Of a DNA stretch of 37,699 bases, positions 16,033-23,820 are shown piece by piece. Source of the stretch: GCA-003244245 sp035276605 (GTDB lineage Bacteria; Actinomycetota; Actinomycetes; Mycobacteriales; Pseudonocardiaceae); NCBI GenBank assembly GCA_035276605.1, contig DATELN010000015.1, forward strand, positions 1 through 37,699, given 5' to 3'. The notes beneath the pieces are model-generated. The model had not been told where the DNA came from and did no database searches. It worked only from the letters and a program-made list of their open reading frames with translations. A program made the translations under genes and the position numbers. Each line of letters opens with the position of its first letter. The first letter of the stretch is position 1.

Positions 16033-16127
16033 CCGCAGTGTTCGCGTTGCTGAGGTATTTGATCTGCGGTTAACTCCCGAATTGCAGGTGCAGTCCCGTA
16101 CCGTTGATGCTCTGGCAGAACCATGCG

Positions 16128-16135
16128 GGAGGAGG
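16128..16135 (+). promoter_or_regulatory. Strong ribosome-binding site of mpa
   Basis: A GGAGGAGG-type sequence just before the GTG at 16142 decides the mpa start; several in-frame codons exist upstream. A possible -10 hexamer TACCGT is at 16099-16104, which would give a short leader. Confidence 0.5.
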
Positions 16136-16141
16136 TGCCTC

Positions 16142-17920
16142 GTGCCGCACGAATATCCCGGCGACCGAGCCGCTGAGGGTCGCGTCGATCCTGCGCTTGC
16201 CGCCCAGATCAGGGTCCTAGAGGACGAGGTGACGCTGTTGCGCCGCCGCTTGACCGAATCTCCTCGGCACGTCCGGTTACTTGAAGAGCGCCTGGCTGAG
16301 GCATCCGCGTCGGTAGCCCAGCTCACCGAGCGCAACGCCAAGCTGGTCGAGACCCTTCGGGAGGCCCGCAGCCAACTGCTCGCGTTGCGTGAAGAGGTCG
16401 ATCGCCTGGCCCAGCCCCCCAGCGGCTACGGCGTGTTTCTCGGCTTCTTCGACGACGGCTCGGTGGACGTGTTCACCTCTGGTCGACGGATGCGGGTGGC
16501 GGTGTCACCCGCGGTGGAGATCCCGCAACTGCGCCGGGGCCAGAGCGTGCGGCTCAACGAGGCGCTGACCGTCGTGGAGGCCGGCGTCTTTGAGTCCACC
16601 GGCGAGGTCTGCATGTTGCGTGAAGTGATGTCCTGCGGCCAGCGCGCCCTGGTCGTGGGCCATGCCGACGAGGAGCGGGTGGTGTGGCTGGCCGACCCGC
16701 TGCTGCCCGGACCGGATAACCCCGACATGGTGCCGCTCAAGCCAGGTGACTCGCTGGTGGTGGATACCAAGGCCGCTTATGCCTACGAGCGGGTACCAAA
16801 GGCGGAGGTGGAAGACCTCGTCCTGGAGGAGGTGCCTAACGTCGGGTACGAGGACATCGGCGGTCTGGCCAACCAGATCGAACAGATACGCGACGCCGTC
16901 GAGCTGCCATTCCTGCACGCCGACTTGTTCCGCACCTACGAACTGCGCCCACCCAAGGGCGTGCTGCTCTACGGCCCTCCGGGGTGCGGCAAGACGCTGA
17001 TCGCCAAGGCGGTGGCCAACTCGTTGGCCAAGAAGGTGGCCCAGGTCCGGGGAGATAGCGAGGCCAAGAGTTACTTCCTCAACATCAAGGGCCCGGAACT
17101 GCTCAACAAGTACGTCGGAGAAACCGAGCGGCACATCCGGATGATCTTCCAGCGGGCCCGGGAGAAAGCATCCGAGGGCACGCCGGTCATCGTGTTCTTC
17201 GACGAAATGGACTCGATCTTCCGAACCCGCGGGTCGGGGGTGTCGTCCGACGTCGAAACGACGATCGTGCCGCAGCTACTCAGCGAGATCGACGGCGTCG
17301 AGGGGCTGGAGAACGTCATCGTCATCGGGGCGTCCAACCGCGAGGACATGATCGATCCGGCGATCCTGCGTCCCGGACGGCTGGACGTGAAGATCAAAAT
17401 CGAGCGTCCGGATGCCGAGGCAGCCAAAGATGTCTTCTCCAAGTACCTGACGCCCACGCTGCCGCTGCACGCTGACGATCTCGCTGAGTTTCGGCGTGAT
17501 CGCCAGGCCTGCATTCAAGCGATGATCCAAGCCACCGTCGAACGGATGTACGCCGAAAGTGAGGAGAATCGCTTCCTCGAGGTCACCTACGCCAACGGCG
17601 ACAAAGAGGTCCTCTACTTCCGCGACTTCAACTCTGGCGCGATGATCCAGAACATCGTCGACCGGGCGAAGAAGAAGGCCATCAAGTCGGTCTTGGAGAC
17701 TGGTCAACCTGGACTACGCATGACCCATCTCCTCGACTCGATCGTCGACGAGTTCGCCGAGAACGAGGACCTGCCCAACACCACCAACCCGGACGACTGG
17801 GCGCGGATCTCGGGCAAGAAGGGCGAACGCATCGTCTACATCCGGACTCTGGTTACCGGCAAGAACGCCGAGTCTGGTCGGGCCATCGACACGGCCACCA
17901 ACACCGGCCAGTACCTGTAG
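16142..17920 (+). CDS. mpa: Mycobacterial proteasome ATPase / ARC
   Basis: Mpa (ARC) is the hexameric AAA ATPase that binds Pup, unfolds pupylated proteins and feeds them to the 20S proteasome. The 592-residue protein has an N-terminal coiled coil (about residues 20-90, ending LREEVDRLAQPPSGYG) that binds Pup, tandem OB folds (RMRVAVSP, ALVVGHADEERVVWLADPL), and one AAA module with Walker A GPPGCGKT at about 278-285 and Walker B VFFDEMDS near 352. It ends with GQYL, the C-terminal gate-opening motif that docks onto PrcA. The N-terminal 20 residues differ from M. tuberculosis Mpa. The start is set by a strong ribosome site before GTG 16142. Confidence 0.96.
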   Translation: MPHEYPGDRAAEGRVDPALAAQIRVLEDEVTLLRRRLTESPRHVRLLEERLAEASASVAQLTERNAKLVETLREARSQLLALREEVDRLAQPPSGYGVFLGFFDDGSVDVFTSGRRMRVAVSPAVEIPQLRRGQSVRLNEALTVVEAGVFESTGEVCMLREVMSCGQRALVVGHADEERVVWLADPLLPGPDNPDMVPLKPGDSLVVDTKAAYAYERVPKAEVEDLVLEEVPNVGYEDIGGLANQIEQIRDAVELPFLHADLFRTYELRPPKGVLLYGPPGCGKTLIAKAVANSLAKKVAQVRGDSEAKSYFLNIKGPELLNKYVGETERHIRMIFQRAREKASEGTPVIVFFDEMDSIFRTRGSGVSSDVETTIVPQLLSEIDGVEGLENVIVIGASNREDMIDPAILRPGRLDVKIKIERPDAEAAKDVFSKYLTPTLPLHADDLAEFRRDRQACIQAMIQATVERMYAESEENRFLEVTYANGDKEVLYFRDFNSGAMIQNIVDRAKKKAIKSVLETGQPGLRMTHLLDSIVDEFAENEDLPNTTNPDDWARISGKKGERIVYIRTLVTGKNAESGRAIDTATNTGQYL

Positions 17921-17955
17921 GAGGCGCGCGTAATCGCGTGAATTGAATCGGCGGA

Positions 17956-18027
17956 CGCGCCGTGAACTCGACCGCAGCGACGTGCGTATGGCCTAGTCAC
18001 GTCGGTAGCGTCGAGTTCATGGCGCGC
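17956..18027. terminator. Long imperfect hairpin after mpa
   Basis: About 28 bases ending at 17984 are largely complementary to those from 17998 to 18026, with an exact TGAACTCGAC/GTCGAGTTCA core and CGACGTG/CACGTCG next to a 13-nt loop. It lies between convergent mpa and the DUF1772 gene and probably terminates both. Confidence 0.6.
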
Positions 18028-18060
18028 ATCGATCACCCAGCGTTAGCGGTGCAGAACCGC

Positions 18061-18555
18061 TCACCAGCGGTGGGCCACGGCCAGCGCCCAGGCCAGGGCT
18101 AGCAACGAGCCCGTCGAGGTGAATGCCCGGAAGGTGTTCCAGCGCACCCAGCTCGTCTCGAACGCCGTTCGTACGGCGGTCAGGTTAGGGATCTGGTCAG
18201 GAGCGCCGGCCGCGGCGAGCGCGTTGTTCAGTGGAACGTTGATCACGGCCGTGCTCATGAAGGTAGTTAACGCCAGGACGAAGCCGACGATCACCCAGAT
18301 CTGTGCCGGCGAACCTCGACCGGCGTGCAGTGCGACAGCCAGCGCGCCCAGCAGCGGCGCACCGAGGAACGAGAGCATGAACCAGGGGTTGATGATCGCT
18401 GTGTTGATCTGTTGCATGGCCGCTATGAACGTCCGGTTGTCACCTCGGCCCAGCCCGGGCATCACCGCACAGGAAAAGGCGTAGTACAGGCCCGCTTGCC
18501 ACCCGCTGGCCAGGGTAGCCAGCATCAGGCTGGATAGCCGAACGAACTCCCACAT
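18061..18555 (-). CDS. DUF1772 (anthrone oxygenase-like) membrane protein
   Basis: A 164-residue integral membrane protein of the DUF1772 family. About four hydrophobic segments are visible, with family-like features including the early GWQAGLYYAFSCAVMPGL, AMQQINTAIINPWFM, and STAVINVPLNNAL, then the C-terminal FETSWVRWNTFRAFTSTGSLL. ATG 18555 follows GGAGG by 5 nt and is preferred to GTG 18567. Some fungal and actinobacterial relatives take part in anthrone oxidation, but most are uncharacterised. The divergent AraC-type gene probably regulates it, a frequent pairing for this family. The gene is not part of the conserved mpa-dop gap in mycobacteria. Confidence 0.85.
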   Translation of the reverse strand: MWEFVRLSSLMLATLASGWQAGLYYAFSCAVMPGLGRGDNRTFIAAMQQINTAIINPWFMLSFLGAPLLGALAVALHAGRGSPAQIWVIVGFVLALTTFMSTAVINVPLNNALAAAGAPDQIPNLTAVRTAFETSWVRWNTFRAFTSTGSLLALAWALAVAHRW

Positions 18556-18724
18556 GACATCCTCCACGCTCAGGACGAGTCCTAGACGCTGCTCGCGGCG
18601 GCGTCGCGGGTGTAGTGGGCGAAGGTCAGGTTCTGTGCTATTTGCGTCCTGGTCATGGACTCAGTGAAACCGGAGCAGGCGAGACGAGCCATCGCCGAAC
18701 GGCTCATTCGCATGTTCATCCGTC

Positions 18725-18730
18725 TACACT
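18725..18730 (+). promoter_or_regulatory. Putative -10 element (TACACT) of the AraC-family gene
   Basis: TACACT lies 6 nt before GTG 18737, in the 181-nt divergent region (18556-18736) shared with the DUF1772 gene. No clear operator repeat was found in that region. Confidence 0.45.
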
Positions 18731-18736
18731 TCCGAC

Positions 18737-19681
18737 GTGGATGCACTTGCGGGCCTGCTAGACGGGCCCAGGGCTCGAGGTGCATTTCTGATGCGCTGCG
18801 TGATGGACCCGCCGTGGTGCATCCGCATTCAGGACGAAGCGCCACTGGCACTGACGGCCGTCACCCGCGGCCAGGTGTGGATATGGCCCGACGACGGGCC
18901 GCCAGTGCGGCTCGGTACGGGAGACGTCGTGGTCAACCGCGGCCCGGCCCCGTACACCATCGGCGACGACCCGGCCGCAACCAGGCCGCGGGCAGTGATC
19001 TACCCCGGCCAGAATTGCGTCACGTTGGACGGCAAGCCGCTGCACCAAGAGATGGCACTGGGCGTGCGCAGCTGGGGCAACAGCCTGCACGGCGAGACGG
19101 TCATGCTCACCGGCGCCTACCAGATGCGGGGTGAGGTCAGCCGCAGACTGCTGCGGGTTTTGCCCGCCATGCTGACACTCACCGCCGACGAGTGGAATTC
19201 ACCGCTGATCCCGCTGCTCGCCGAGGAGATCACCAAGGACGAACCGGGGCAGGAGGCGGTGCTGGACCGGCTGCTCGACTTACTGCTGATCGCGGTGCTG
19301 CGCACCTGGTTCGCCCGCCCGGAGGCGCAGGCGCCAGCCTGGTACCGGGGCTACGCCGATCCCGTGGTCGGTCGGGCGCTGCACCTGCTGCACCACAACC
19401 CCGCCCATGGATGGACAGTCGCCTCGCTGGCCTCGGCCACCGGGGTATCTAGAGCGGCGCTGGCACGGCGGTTAGGCGAGCTGGTCGGTGAGCCACCGAT
19501 GAGCTTCCTCACCAGCTGGCGTATGGCGTTGGCCGCCGACCTACTTCGGGAGCCGGACACCACCATCGCCGCTGTCGCCCGCCAGGTCGGCTATGCCAGC
19601 CCGTACGCGCTGAGCAGCGCATTCAAGCGGATACAGGGCGTGAGCCCTCGCCAGTTCCGGCAACGAGCTGCGACTGACTGA
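18737..19681 (+). CDS. AraC-family transcriptional regulator with cupin sensor domain
   Basis: A 314-residue regulator. Residues 1-180 form a cupin-like N-terminal domain (starting DALAGLLDGPRARGAF, typical of the cupin_6/AraC group), and residues 215-310 carry two helix-turn-helix motifs: WTVASLASATGVSRAALARR and the signature region TTIAAVARQVGYASPYALSSAFKRIQGVSPRQFR. The GTG start has a TACACT hexamer 6 nt upstream. It is divergent from the DUF1772 gene and probably controls it and itself from the shared 181-nt region. The ligand is unknown. Confidence 0.9.
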   Translation: MDALAGLLDGPRARGAFLMRCVMDPPWCIRIQDEAPLALTAVTRGQVWIWPDDGPPVRLGTGDVVVNRGPAPYTIGDDPAATRPRAVIYPGQNCVTLDGKPLHQEMALGVRSWGNSLHGETVMLTGAYQMRGEVSRRLLRVLPAMLTLTADEWNSPLIPLLAEEITKDEPGQEAVLDRLLDLLLIAVLRTWFARPEAQAPAWYRGYADPVVGRALHLLHHNPAHGWTVASLASATGVSRAALARRLGELVGEPPMSFLTSWRMALAADLLREPDTTIAAVARQVGYASPYALSSAFKRIQGVSPRQFRQRAATD

Positions 19682-19707
19682 GGTCAGCGTGATGTACCGC
19701 GGACCCT

Positions 19708-19738
19708 GGCGCTATGCGGTTACTGCTGAGATAGCGCC
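19708..19738 (+). terminator. Possible terminator after the AraC-family gene
   Basis: Eight bases GGCGCTAT at 19708-19715 pair exactly with 19731-19738 across a 15-nt loop, 27 nt after the stop codon. The remaining sequence to 19913 shows no gene; a 10-nt direct repeat TGCGCGATGT occurs near 19740 and 19798. Confidence 0.35.
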
Positions 19739-19913
19739 TTGCGCGATGTCCGTGCTGACGTACCACCACTGAGGTACGCCCCTGACCACGGCTGCGCTGC
19801 GCGATGTACGACGACTGCCTCTGCTCAGCCGACGACGGTTCAATACCGGCGACGCAGCATTGATGTACACGGTCAGGGCACGCAACGCCCGGCCACGTCA
19901 TAGGGAGATCGAC

Positions 19914-20180
19914 ATGGTGGCGCAACTGACCAGCTATGCGGTGGCGGCGTACCCGGGCTGGGGTCATGGCCCCGGAACGGGTGGACCCGGCTGGTGGCTC
20001 ATCTTTCCGATTCTGTTCTGGGCGTTGGTGCTGTCGGTCGTGGGGTACCTCATCTACCGCAGGTCGTCCAAGCAACAGGCGCGAGCCGCAGGTGAACGGG
20101 CTCTCGCGGAGCGGTACGCCCGCGGAGAGATCGGTGAAGAAGAGTTGCGGCAGCGCAGGACCGTTTTGCGCGCCAACTGA
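19914..20180 (+). CDS. SHOCT-domain small membrane protein
   Basis: An 88-residue protein: a short Gly/Pro-rich N-terminus (AYPGWGHGPGTGGPGWW), one membrane segment (LIFPILFWALVLSVVGYLIY), a basic stretch RRSSKQQ, and a C-terminal SHOCT domain (ALAERYARGEIGEEELRQRRTVL), a short helical module thought to promote oligomerisation. ATG 19914 is chosen over the earlier ATG 19860 because GGGAG lies 6 nt before it. Convergent with the YceI gene. No specific function can be given. Confidence 0.85.
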   Translation: MVAQLTSYAVAAYPGWGHGPGTGGPGWWLIFPILFWALVLSVVGYLIYRRSSKQQARAAGERALAERYARGEIGEEELRQRRTVLRAN

Positions 20181-20200
20181 GGTATCTACCCGCGGGGGTC

Positions 20201-20233
20201 GTGGGTGGTTCCCCGGTTCGAGCAACCACCCAC
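20201..20233. terminator. Bidirectional hairpin between the SHOCT and YceI genes
   Basis: GTGGGTGGTT at 20201-20210 pairs exactly with 20224-20233 across a 13-nt loop, and further GGTC/GACC bases flank it with a bulge. It lies between two convergent genes, 20 nt after one stop and 8 nt after the other. Confidence 0.6.
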
Positions 20234-20241
20234 CGACCGCG

Positions 20242-20805
20242 TCAGGAGTTCCGCAGCACGGCTTGGATGTCGAGGGAGATCTGCACGGTGTCGCCGATCA
20301 CCACGCCGCCGCCGTCCAGTGGCAGCTCGGTGTCGATGCCGAAGTCCTTACGGTTGATCTTCGTGGTGGCGGAGAAGCCAGCGCGCGTGCCGCCGTAGGG
20401 GTCGGCGCCGAAGCCGGTCAATTCGACGGTGAGCGGTACCTGGCGGGTGATGCCGTGCAAGGTCAGCTCGCCATCCACCACGAGGTGGTCATCGTCCCAG
20501 CGTAGGGCGGATGATCGATACGTCATGGTGGGAAACTGGCCGGCGTGCAGGAAGTCGGCCGACCGGATGTGCTCATCGCGCTGTGGATTGCCGGTATCGA
20601 AGCTGCTGACGTCGATTTCTGCGATCACCGACGAGTCCAGCAGATCGTCACCGGTGATGATCCGGCCCGATACCCGGTTGAACCGGCCCCGCACCTTGCT
20701 GACCATCATGTGGCGGACGGAGAACGAGACGTCCGAGTGTGTGGCGTCAATGTCCCAAGTGCCAGCGACGTAGCCTGGGATCGCAGTGGCGGTAAGAGCG
20801 GTCAT
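20242..20805 (-). CDS. YceI-family lipid-binding protein
   Basis: A 187-residue YceI-like protein with the expected pattern for the eight-stranded lipocalin-like barrel: GTWDIDATHSDVSFSVRHMMVSKVRGRF, then SSFDTGNPQRDEHIRSADFLHAGQFPTM, then LTLHGITRQVPL, then FGIDTELPLDGGGVVIGDTVQISLDI. The family binds polyisoprenoids or similar lipids. No signal peptide is seen, so it is probably cytoplasmic, unlike E. coli YceI. AAGG precedes the ATG at 20805 by 6 nt. A perfect 12-bp palindrome lies 65 nt upstream and may be its operator. Confidence 0.92.
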   Translation of the reverse strand: MTALTATAIPGYVAGTWDIDATHSDVSFSVRHMMVSKVRGRFNRVSGRIITGDDLLDSSVIAEIDVSSFDTGNPQRDEHIRSADFLHAGQFPTMTYRSSALRWDDDHLVVDGELTLHGITRQVPLTVELTGFGADPYGGTRAGFSATTKINRKDFGIDTELPLDGGGVVIGDTVQISLDIQAVLRNS

Positions 20806-20869
20806 CAGTAACCTTCCCTACTTGCGCTACGCCCGGGCGGTGATGCTCGGGTCTATCGTTGACAACAAG

Positions 20870-20881
20870 TTGAAGCTTCAA
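20870..20881. promoter_or_regulatory. 12-bp perfect palindrome TTGAAGCTTCAA upstream of the YceI gene
   Basis: TTGAAGCTTCAA is its own reverse complement and stands in the 204-nt divergent region between the YceI gene and dop. Its length and AT-rich half-sites resemble MarR-family operators. On the minus strand it overlaps a TTGAAG that could serve as -35 for GATAGA 18 nt later. Confidence 0.5.
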
Positions 20882-20997
20882 TTATTTCCCTCGTGTGACG
20901 AGGCGCACCCGAGCGCCAAGAAGCCTTGTACAGGCGCGTTGGCCGGGTGATTGCCGATTGACCCGCAGCCAGCCGGACCCAGTCGTGGCCGAGCACG

Positions 20998-21003
20998 TAC
21001 CCT
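20998..21003 (+). promoter_or_regulatory. Putative -10 element (TACCCT) of dop
   Basis: TACCCT is 6 nt before the dop ATG at 21010 and no ribosome site is present, so a leaderless dop-pup-prcBA transcript may start here. Confidence 0.5.
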
Positions 21004-21009
21004 GCGGGT

Positions 21010-22536
21010 ATGCGCCGGATCATGGGCACTGAGGTCGAGTACGGCATCTCAGTGCCCGGAGACAGCACCGCCAACCCCGTTCTGACCTCGACCCAGGTTG
21101 TGCTGGCCTACGCTGCTGCGGCCGAGGTGCCCAGAGCCAAGCGTGCTCGGTGGGATTATGAGGTGGAGTCACCGTTGCGTGACGCCCGCGGGTTCGACCT
21201 GGGCGTGCCCGGGCTCTCGCAGCCCGATCCGGAACTCGACGATCTGGGCGCGGCGAATGTCATCCTCACCAACGGCGCCCGGCTGTATGTCGATCATGCG
21301 CACCCGGAGTTCTCCGGCCCGGAGGTGACCAACCCGCGCGATGCGGTGATCTGGGACAAGGCCGGCGAGCGGATCATGGAAGAGGCCGCGCTGCGCGCCC
21401 GCACCGTGCCCGACCAGCCGCTGTTCCAGCTGTATAAGAACAACGTGGACGGCAAGGGTGCCTCCTACGGCAGCCACGAGAACTACCTCATGGCGCGATC
21501 CACGCCCTTCACCATGGTGATCGCAGGCTTGACGCCGTTTTTCGCCTCCCGCCAAGTGATCTGTGGATCGGGTCGGGTGGGCATCGGACCAGCTGGCGAG
21601 CATCCCGGATTCCAGCTGTCCCAGCGGGCGGACTACATCGAGGTCGAAGTCGGCCTGGAGACCACCCTCAAGCGCGGCATCATCAACACCAGGGACGAGC
21701 CGCACGCCGATGCCGACAAATACCGGCGACTGCATGTCATCATCGGCGACGCCAACCTTGCCGAATACTCCACCTACCTCAAGCTCGGTACCACGGCGCT
21801 GGTGCTGGACTTGATCGAGGCCGGGGAACGTTTCGACGACCTACGGCTCGTCGATGCGGTACGCGCGGTGCACACCATCAGCCGCGACCCATCGCTCAAG
21901 GCGACGGTGGAAGTGGCCGGTGGCCGCCACCTAACCGGCTTGGATCTGCAGCGGGCCTACCACGAGCGGGTCGCGGCGTTCATCGCGCGCAACGGTAGTC
22001 CAGCAGACGGCCTAGAAAACGGCTCTACCGACACCGCTGAGCACGTTCTCAGTACCTGGGGTGAGGTGCTCGACGCCCTCGCGCGGGATCCAATGGAGTG
22101 CGCTGACCGGTTGGATTGGCCGGCCAAGCTCCAGCTGTTGGAGGGCTACCGGGCCCGGGACGGTCTGGGGTGGGGCTCACCGAGGCTGCAACTGGTGGAT
22201 CTCCAGTACTCCGATGTGCGGCTACCCAAGGGGCTGTACAACCGGCTGGTCGCTCGCGGCTCAATGAAGCGGCTGGTCACTGAGGAGGAAGTGCGGGCAG
22301 CCATCACCCGGCCACCGGAGGACACCCGCGCCTACTTCCGTGGCCGCTGTCTGGAGCGCTACGCCACGGAGGTCGCCGCGGCCTCGTGGGACTCGGTGAT
22401 CTTTGATTTGGGTCGCGAGTCCCTGGTCCGCATCCCTACCCTGGAGCCACTAAGAGGTACCCGCGCGCATGTCGGGGCGTTGCTCGACGCTTCGGAGAAC
22501 GCTGCCCAGCTGGTGGAAGCGCTCACCCGAGGCTGA
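21010..22536 (+). CDS. dop: Deamidase/depupylase of Pup
   Basis: Dop deamidates the C-terminal Gln of Pup to Glu and also removes Pup from tagged proteins. The 508-residue length fits (about 500). It has the carboxylate-amine-ligase fold: Mg2+/ATP-binding GTEVEYG (Glu8, Glu10), the catalytic aspartate D95 in RLYVDHAHPE, SHENYL, the conserved INTRDEPHADADKYRRLHVIIGD segment and the C-terminal domain. The Dop-loop between about residues 38 and 80, which is absent from PafA, is present and separates Dop from the ligase. It is the first gene of the dop-pup-prcB-prcA cluster. A short leaderless-type promoter precedes it. Confidence 0.96.
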   Translation: MRRIMGTEVEYGISVPGDSTANPVLTSTQVVLAYAAAAEVPRAKRARWDYEVESPLRDARGFDLGVPGLSQPDPELDDLGAANVILTNGARLYVDHAHPEFSGPEVTNPRDAVIWDKAGERIMEEAALRARTVPDQPLFQLYKNNVDGKGASYGSHENYLMARSTPFTMVIAGLTPFFASRQVICGSGRVGIGPAGEHPGFQLSQRADYIEVEVGLETTLKRGIINTRDEPHADADKYRRLHVIIGDANLAEYSTYLKLGTTALVLDLIEAGERFDDLRLVDAVRAVHTISRDPSLKATVEVAGGRHLTGLDLQRAYHERVAAFIARNGSPADGLENGSTDTAEHVLSTWGEVLDALARDPMECADRLDWPAKLQLLEGYRARDGLGWGSPRLQLVDLQYSDVRLPKGLYNRLVARGSMKRLVTEEEVRAAITRPPEDTRAYFRGRCLERYATEVAAASWDSVIFDLGRESLVRIPTLEPLRGTRAHVGALLDASENAAQLVEALTRG

Positions 22537-22614
22537 TCACCCGACTGGCGTGGCAGCGATTGTCGGTTTTGCTGGGTAATGTTTGGCACTAGACAACTCG
22601 GTCCGGGAGGCGAA

Positions 22615-22806
22615 ATGTCCCAGGAGAAGGTCCAGCGCCAAGGCGGCGGCGGAGACGACGAGACCACTGGTGGTGCCCCGGCTGGCCAAGAACGTCGGGA
22701 GAAGCTCGGCGAGGACGTGGACGCCATCCTTGACGAGATCGACGACGTGCTCGAGGAGAATGCCGAGGACTTCGTACGTGCCTATGTCCAGAAGGGCGGC
22801 CAGTGA
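22615..22806 (+). CDS. pup: Prokaryotic ubiquitin-like protein Pup
   Basis: A 63-residue, intrinsically disordered protein modifier (64 in M. tuberculosis). The N-terminal half is Gly/Gln/Asp-rich; the central helix LGEDVDAILDEIDDVLEENA is the part that binds the Mpa coiled coil; the C-terminus is AYVQKGGQ. The final Gln must be deamidated by Dop before PafA couples the new Glu to a substrate lysine. ATG 22615 follows GGGAGG by 4 nt; the upstream in-frame ATG 22579 lacks a ribosome site. Confidence 0.96.
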   Translation: MSQEKVQRQGGGGDDETTGGAPAGQERREKLGEDVDAILDEIDDVLEENAEDFVRAYVQKGGQ

Positions 22807-22842
22807 CCTACCGGCGGTACCGACCGGGCGTCATCCCCGGCA

Positions 22843-22864
22843 CACAGCGTCACAGCGTTGTGAC
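22843..22864. promoter_or_regulatory. Direct and inverted repeats between pup and prcB
   Basis: CACAGCGT occurs twice in tandem (22843-22850, 22851-22858), and the second copy lies within the inverted repeat GTCACA-GCGT-TGTGAC (22849-22864). The position before prcB suggests an operator or a processing site; nothing more can be said from sequence alone. Confidence 0.3.
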
Positions 22865-22932
22865 AGACTGGTGTACGAAGATCCGGCACTCGAGAGACTG
22901 CGACAACGGGAGCTAGGAGAAGATCACAGCCG

Positions 22933-23793
22933 ATGGACCAGTCCTCGGTCGGGCGCTACCCGGGCGCAGCCCTGCCAGCGTCGCACTTCATGGTGGGCAG
23001 CTCCTCGTTCACTGATTTTCTCGCCGTCGCGTCCCCGGAGCTGCTGCCCGGACACCGAGTGGGCAGCGTGCCGGCCAGTGCCGAGCCGGTGGTGGTCCGG
23101 CACGGCACGACCATCGTAGCGGCCACCTTCCGTGGTGGCGTCCTCATCGCAGGGGATCGCCGCGCCACGGCCGGCAACCTGATCGCCCAGCGCGACATGG
23201 ACAAGGTGTTCGTCGTTGACGACTACTCCGCGATCGGCATCGCGGGCACAGCCGGCATCGCAGTCGAGATGGTGCGATTGTTCACCGTCGAAATGCAGCA
23301 CTACGAGAAGATCGAAGGCGTGTCACTGACCTTCGACGGCAAGGCCAACAAGCTGGCCGGCATGGTCCGGGGCAACCTCGGAGGCGCCATGCGGGGGCTG
23401 GCGGCGGTGCCGCTGTTCGTCGGCTACGACGTCGATGCCGCCGATCCGGACCGGGCGGGTCGGATCGTGTCCTACGACGTGGTCGGCGGCCGGTACGACG
23501 AGACGCTCGGATATCACTCGGTGGGTTCGGGTTCGTTGTTCGCCCGATCATCGTTGAAGAAGCTGCACGACCCCATGATGGACAGCGAAACCGCCATCCG
23601 AGTTGCCATGGAGGCGCTGTACGACGCGGCCGACGATGACACCGCGACCGGCGGTCCAGATCCGATCCGCCAGATCTATCCGGTAGTGATCACTATCACC
23701 GCAGCGGATGGATCCGTCCGGATGCCCGACCAGCAGGCCGGTCGGGTTGCGGATCTGGTGATGGACGCCCGCAAACGCAAGCCCGGCGGCTGA
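22933..23793 (+). CDS. prcB: 20S proteasome beta subunit
   Basis: PrcB provides the proteolytic sites of the 20S core. The 286-residue precursor has a 58-residue propeptide (SSFTDFLAVASPELLPG resembles the mycobacterial one) that is cut before Thr59 in HG-TTIVA, which becomes the N-terminal nucleophile. Other catalytic elements are the Asp/Lys region GDRRATAGN and KVF, and GSGSLFARSSLKKL. ALYDAADDDTATGGPD is typical of actinobacterial PrcB. It is followed after 27 nt by prcA. GGAG lies about 13 nt before the ATG, a slightly long spacing. Confidence 0.96.
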   Translation: MDQSSVGRYPGAALPASHFMVGSSSFTDFLAVASPELLPGHRVGSVPASAEPVVVRHGTTIVAATFRGGVLIAGDRRATAGNLIAQRDMDKVFVVDDYSAIGIAGTAGIAVEMVRLFTVEMQHYEKIEGVSLTFDGKANKLAGMVRGNLGGAMRGLAAVPLFVGYDVDAADPDRAGRIVSYDVVGGRYDETLGYHSVGSGSLFARSSLKKLHDPMMDSETAIRVAMEALYDAADDDTATGGPDPIRQIYPVVITITAADGSVRMPDQQAGRVADLVMDARKRKPGG

Positions 23794-23820
23794 CGCTAAC
23801 CTCGTCTTTCCGCCGATTCG

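Noticed and set aside
15596..16141. N-terminal extension of mpa to 774 residues
   Set aside because: The added sequence is the shadow frame of trmI. The strong ribosome site before GTG 16142 and the typical ARC length support the shorter protein.
19623..20225. 200-codon minus-strand frame across the AraC-SHOCT interval
   Set aside because: No recognisable motif, and it overlaps the well-supported SHOCT gene and both hairpins.
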